Assembly (NCBI GenBank): GCA_039186435.1 | Contig: JBCDAA010000470.1 | Location: 1-6,507 of the forward strand | DNA: 6,507 nucleotides | DNA from: JALVDI01 sp039186435 | GTDB taxonomy: Bacteria > Myxococcota_A > Polyangia > Polyangiales > Houyiibacteriaceae | Reading direction: 5' to 3' | In this document: positions 4,120 through 6,507 of the stretch, one piece after another | How the letters are laid out: every line of letters begins with the position of its first letter | Position numbering within the stretch: position 1 is the first letter of the stretch | Notes under the pieces: model-generated | Databases searched by the model: none | Told to the model about the DNA's origin: nothing | What the model saw: only the letters and a program-made list of their open reading frames with translations | Position numbers and translations under genes: made by a program

Positions 4120-6507
4120 AGCCGCCGGAGCGAAAGACGCATCTCGCCATGGCGTTCGCGGTGGCTCTCGGTGTCCCCGAGGGGAACGACGAGATCTTTG
4201 CGCCTCTCGAAGACGTCGCCTTTGGGTCGTGCGAGAGCGTTCATCACGAACGCGGAACCCCGCGCTGCGCCCTCGAGGGCGACGCGATCACGCTTTGGTT
4301 TCGCGAGCCCATCGACGGCGAGATGCGCGTGGACCTCGACGGCGCAGCGCTTCCCTTTCGCTCGAACGCCGTGGAGGGAGGTCGCCAGATCGCCTTGCGG
4401 GTTCCGTCGGCGGGGACCTTGACGGTCTACGTATGGAGCGACGACGAGCGCTACCGCTGGACCCTATCGATCGCGAATCCGACGCCGAACGAAACCCTCG
4501 CCGAGGCGCAGCGGCTTCGCCAGGCGGGCGATCTGGACGAAGCGTCGGCGCTGCTGCGCTACGAGCCGGCGGACGATTTCGAGCGAGCAGAGCGCGACTC
4601 GCTTCGAGGCCGCATCGCGCTTTCGAAGGGTGAGGGAGCCGAGGCGGAGGAACTCCTCCAGCAGGCCATGCACAACTACCAAACCAGCGGCCACCACGCC
4701 CATCTTGCGCGCGACGCGATCGCGCTCGCGTACGTCCGCCATCAGCTGCGCTTCGACTTCTCGGGGGCGGAGGAGGCGCTCGCGATCGCCCAACGAGCTG
4801 CGCGTTTGGCGGCCGAGTTTCGCACCGACGTCGCGCTGCAAGCAGGAAGTCTCGCCCTCGACGCCGCTTCCCCCGCCGACGCGCTCGCCCACTTCGAAGA
4901 CGCCGAACGGTGGGCGCGCCGTCTGCGCATCACCGACGCGATTTCCTTTGCCCTCGAGATGCGCGCCAAGGCCCTCATGCGTCTCGGCCGACGCCAGGAA
5001 GCCGCCGCGCTCCTCGATTCGCTCGGCACGGAGGAAGAGTCGGTCTGCGCACAAGCCCATCGCCAGAGCACCCGCGCGTGGCTTGCCTTTCTCGACCTCG
5101 AAGCGGGCTCCACGCACGCGCTCCGTCCAGCCCTTGCCGATGCACAAGCGGCGCTGCGTCATTTTCGCGGGGCGTGCCCTCGAAAGAACAGCGAGGCCGA
5201 CGCCGCGGGGACGGTTGCACTCCTTCAGACCGCCCTCGGCGATCCCGACGCCGCTGCGCTGGCGATCGCAGAGGCAAGGGAGGCGCTCCCGCAGATGGCC
5301 TTCGACCTCGCGTCGTGGATTGCGGATGCCGAAGGCCGTGTCGCGCTAGCGCGAGGAGAGACCGAGGCGGCGATTCGGATCTACGAAGGTCTGCGCGTCG
5401 CTGCGTCCCAAGCCGTGCACCCCGAAGCGGAGTGGCGCGCCGCATGGAGTCTCGCCGAAGCCCACGCCGGACCGGAGCGCATCGAAATTCTGGAACGCGC
5501 CGAAGCGCTTCTCGAGGCGGAGGTCGAATCGATTCCGATGGGCGCGGGTCGGGACACCCTGAGTTCGCGCCGGCATCGCACCGCCGCAGCCCTCGTCGCA
5601 GCGCTCGTCGACGAGGGAGACCTCCACGCCGCCTTGCTCGCCGCTCGACGCGCGCGGAGCCGGGGACTTCGAGCGCTCGCGCTTCGGTCGCGCGTTCATG
5701 CCCTCGACTCCGAATCACGACAGGCATGGCTCGACGCCCTCGGCCGCTATCAGCAAGGACGAGCCGCCCTCGACCGCTCCCTCGCCGAGCGCTGGTCGCT
5801 CACGGAATCTTCGCTTGCGATCCTCGACAGCCGCATCGAAGCGGAAGCGCGCACTCTTCGGCGAACCCTCGACGATGCCTATCGCGCACTCGGCGAGCAG
5901 CCCTCCGCGGACCTTCAGACTCCGGGCGAGGACACCTTTTTGTGGTTCGCCCAGCAGGTCGATCGCGGCTGGATTCTCTTTGGGCAACGCGGAAGCGAAG
6001 TGCGGGCGCTCCGACGCCTCGCACAACCCCAAGGAAACGCGGGCTCTTGGGCCTTCGACCCCTTCGCCGATCTGCTCGAAGGCGCTGCGCGCATTGCGCT
6101 CTTTCCGACGGCGGCGCTTTCCGCGCTCGATCTTCACGCCGCGCCCTTCCGGGGCGAGCCGCTTCTCGCGCACGCCGAGGTCGTCTACCCGCTGGATGTT
6201 CCGACCGCTCCCTCCGCGACCGAGGGTGAACCGCTCTTGATCAGCGACCCCGGCAGCGATCTTCCGGGCGCGCGCCGCGAGGTTGACGCCCTCGCCGGTG
6301 GCCTGGAACACGCCACGGTCCTTCGCGGCGAAGCAGCAACCCGGGACGCGGTGCTGCAGGCGCTCGGCGGCGCGTCCTTTCTTCATTTCGCGGGTCACGG
6401 AAGCGAAGGCACCCAAGGGTGGGACAGCACGCTGCGTCTCGCCGGAGAAACCGCGCTCTCGCCGGAGGACGTCCTCGCGTCTCCCGCCGTGCCGCCGATG
6501 GTGATCC
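4116..6507 (+). CDS. TPR-CHAT protein, caspase/separase-like protease (3' end outside window)
   Basis: The frame starting at the ATG of an ATGA overlap is open for 797 codons to the window edge. Residues 9-20 are weakly hydrophobic (after K2, R6, K7), possibly a poor signal peptide. Residues about 30-125 look beta-rich, with C39 and C51. Residues about 125-560 are alanine/leucine-rich helical hairpins of TPR type, such as 'LRQAGDLDEASALL' and 'LMRLGRRQEAAALL'. The TPR part ends in 'ALLAARRARSRGLRAL', typical of TPR-CHAT linkers, and a helical connector follows. The CHAT domain starts near 605: 'RIALFPTAALSALDLHAAPF' (about 659-678) fits the family's VPDG..LPFAAL strand, and 'LISDPGSDLPGARREVDALA' (708-727) fits the D-P..LPGA..E segment. 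'HFAGHG' (757-762) gives the catalytic histidine, H761. The catalytic cysteine motif (usually a short strand then L-S/N-A-C) should begin just after the final visible residues, PPMVI. The ATG lacks a clear ribosome binding site, consistent with coupling to the upstream gene. Its substrate is unknown; the upstream membrane protein is the obvious candidate. Confidence 0.9.
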   Translation, partial: MKPPERKTHLAMAFAVALGVPEGNDEIFAPLEDVAFGSCESVHHERGTPRCALEGDAITLWFREPIDGEMRVDLDGAALPFRSNAVEGGRQIALRVPSAGTLTVYVWSDDERYRWTLSIANPTPNETLAEAQRLRQAGDLDEASALLRYEPADDFERAERDSLRGRIALSKGEGAEAEELLQQAMHNYQTSGHHAHLARDAIALAYVRHQLRFDFSGAEEALAIAQRAARLAAEFRTDVALQAGSLALDAASPADALAHFEDAERWARRLRITDAISFALEMRAKALMRLGRRQEAAALLDSLGTEEESVCAQAHRQSTRAWLAFLDLEAGSTHALRPALADAQAALRHFRGACPRKNSEADAAGTVALLQTALGDPDAAALAIAEAREALPQMAFDLASWIADAEGRVALARGETEAAIRIYEGLRVAASQAVHPEAEWRAAWSLAEAHAGPERIEILERAEALLEAEVESIPMGAGRDTLSSRRHRTAAALVAALVDEGDLHAALLAARRARSRGLRALALRSRVHALDSESRQAWLDALGRYQQGRAALDRSLAERWSLTESSLAILDSRIEAEARTLRRTLDDAYRALGEQPSADLQTPGEDTFLWFAQQVDRGWILFGQRGSEVRALRRLAQPQGNAGSWAFDPFADLLEGAARIALFPTAALSALDLHAAPFRGEPLLAHAEVVYPLDVPTAPSATEGEPLLISDPGSDLPGARREVDALAGGLEHATVLRGEAATRDAVLQALGGASFLHFAGHGSEGTQGWDSTLRLAGETALSPEDVLASPAVPPMVI

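Noticed and set aside
4464..5162. Antisense reading frame of 232 codons over the TPR region
   Set aside because: Shadow of the alanine-rich TPR coding sequence; its start lies inside the CHAT gene with no promoter or ribosome binding site.
4910..6229. Long Arg/Ser-rich reading frame of 439 codons on the + strand
   Set aside because: It is a +1-type shadow of the CHAT gene: extremely rich in Arg, Ser and Pro, no recognisable motif, and the overlapping frame has clear TPR and CHAT signatures.
5715..6416. Antisense reading frame of 233 codons over the CHAT region
   Set aside because: Typical antisense shadow in high-GC DNA, with no domain, no ribosome binding site, and the sense strand clearly coding.
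2846..6507. Type III-E CRISPR-Cas locus, suggested by sigma factor plus TPR-CHAT protein
   Set aside because: No CRISPR repeats and no Cas nuclease are seen in the window, and the middle protein is a membrane protein; the resemblance is only at the level of component types.

Overview
The window is GC-rich DNA with strong third-position G/C bias. It reads like a member of the Myxococcota or a close relative. The pointers are a cysteine-rich lipoprotein ending in a Dickkopf-like domain, a TPR-CHAT protein encoded beside an ECF-type sigma factor, and long secreted or membrane proteins of unknown function. This taxonomic call is an inference from gene content and composition; no rRNA or tRNA gene is present.

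Left part (1-2618). The 3' end of an MFS-type transporter gene enters on the + strand and stops at 701. It converges on a - strand gene (698-1645) for a four-helix membrane protein of unknown function, and the two stop codons overlap. Upstream of that gene on the - strand lies a predicted lipoprotein (1728-2618), with an excellent ribosome binding site and 16 cysteines in its C-terminal half.

Middle (2619-2845). This 227-base divergent intergenic region carries a two-copy, 39-base imperfect direct repeat and a small AT-rich patch. It presumably holds the promoters of the lipoprotein gene and of the rightward operon.

Right part (2846-6507). Three + strand genes are tightly packed, each overlapping the next by an ATGA tetranucleotide: an ECF-like sigma factor, a cysteine-free single-pass membrane protein that is a likely anti-sigma factor, and a large protein running off the window. 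The large protein reads open for 797 codons. It has a small beta-rich N-terminal domain, a long TPR-like helical solenoid, and a CHAT (caspase/separase-like protease) domain with its catalytic histidine motif visible. The window ends just where the catalytic cysteine motif is expected.

The most interesting hypothesis is that these three genes form a protease-gated transcription switch: a stimulus sensed by the TPR-CHAT protein leads to cleavage or displacement of the membrane inhibitor and release of the sigma factor. The components parallel the Csx29 (TPR-CHAT) / Csx30 / sigma module of type III-E CRISPR systems, but no CRISPR array or Cas gene is visible here. The gene order and domains are seen in the sequence; the mechanism is inference.
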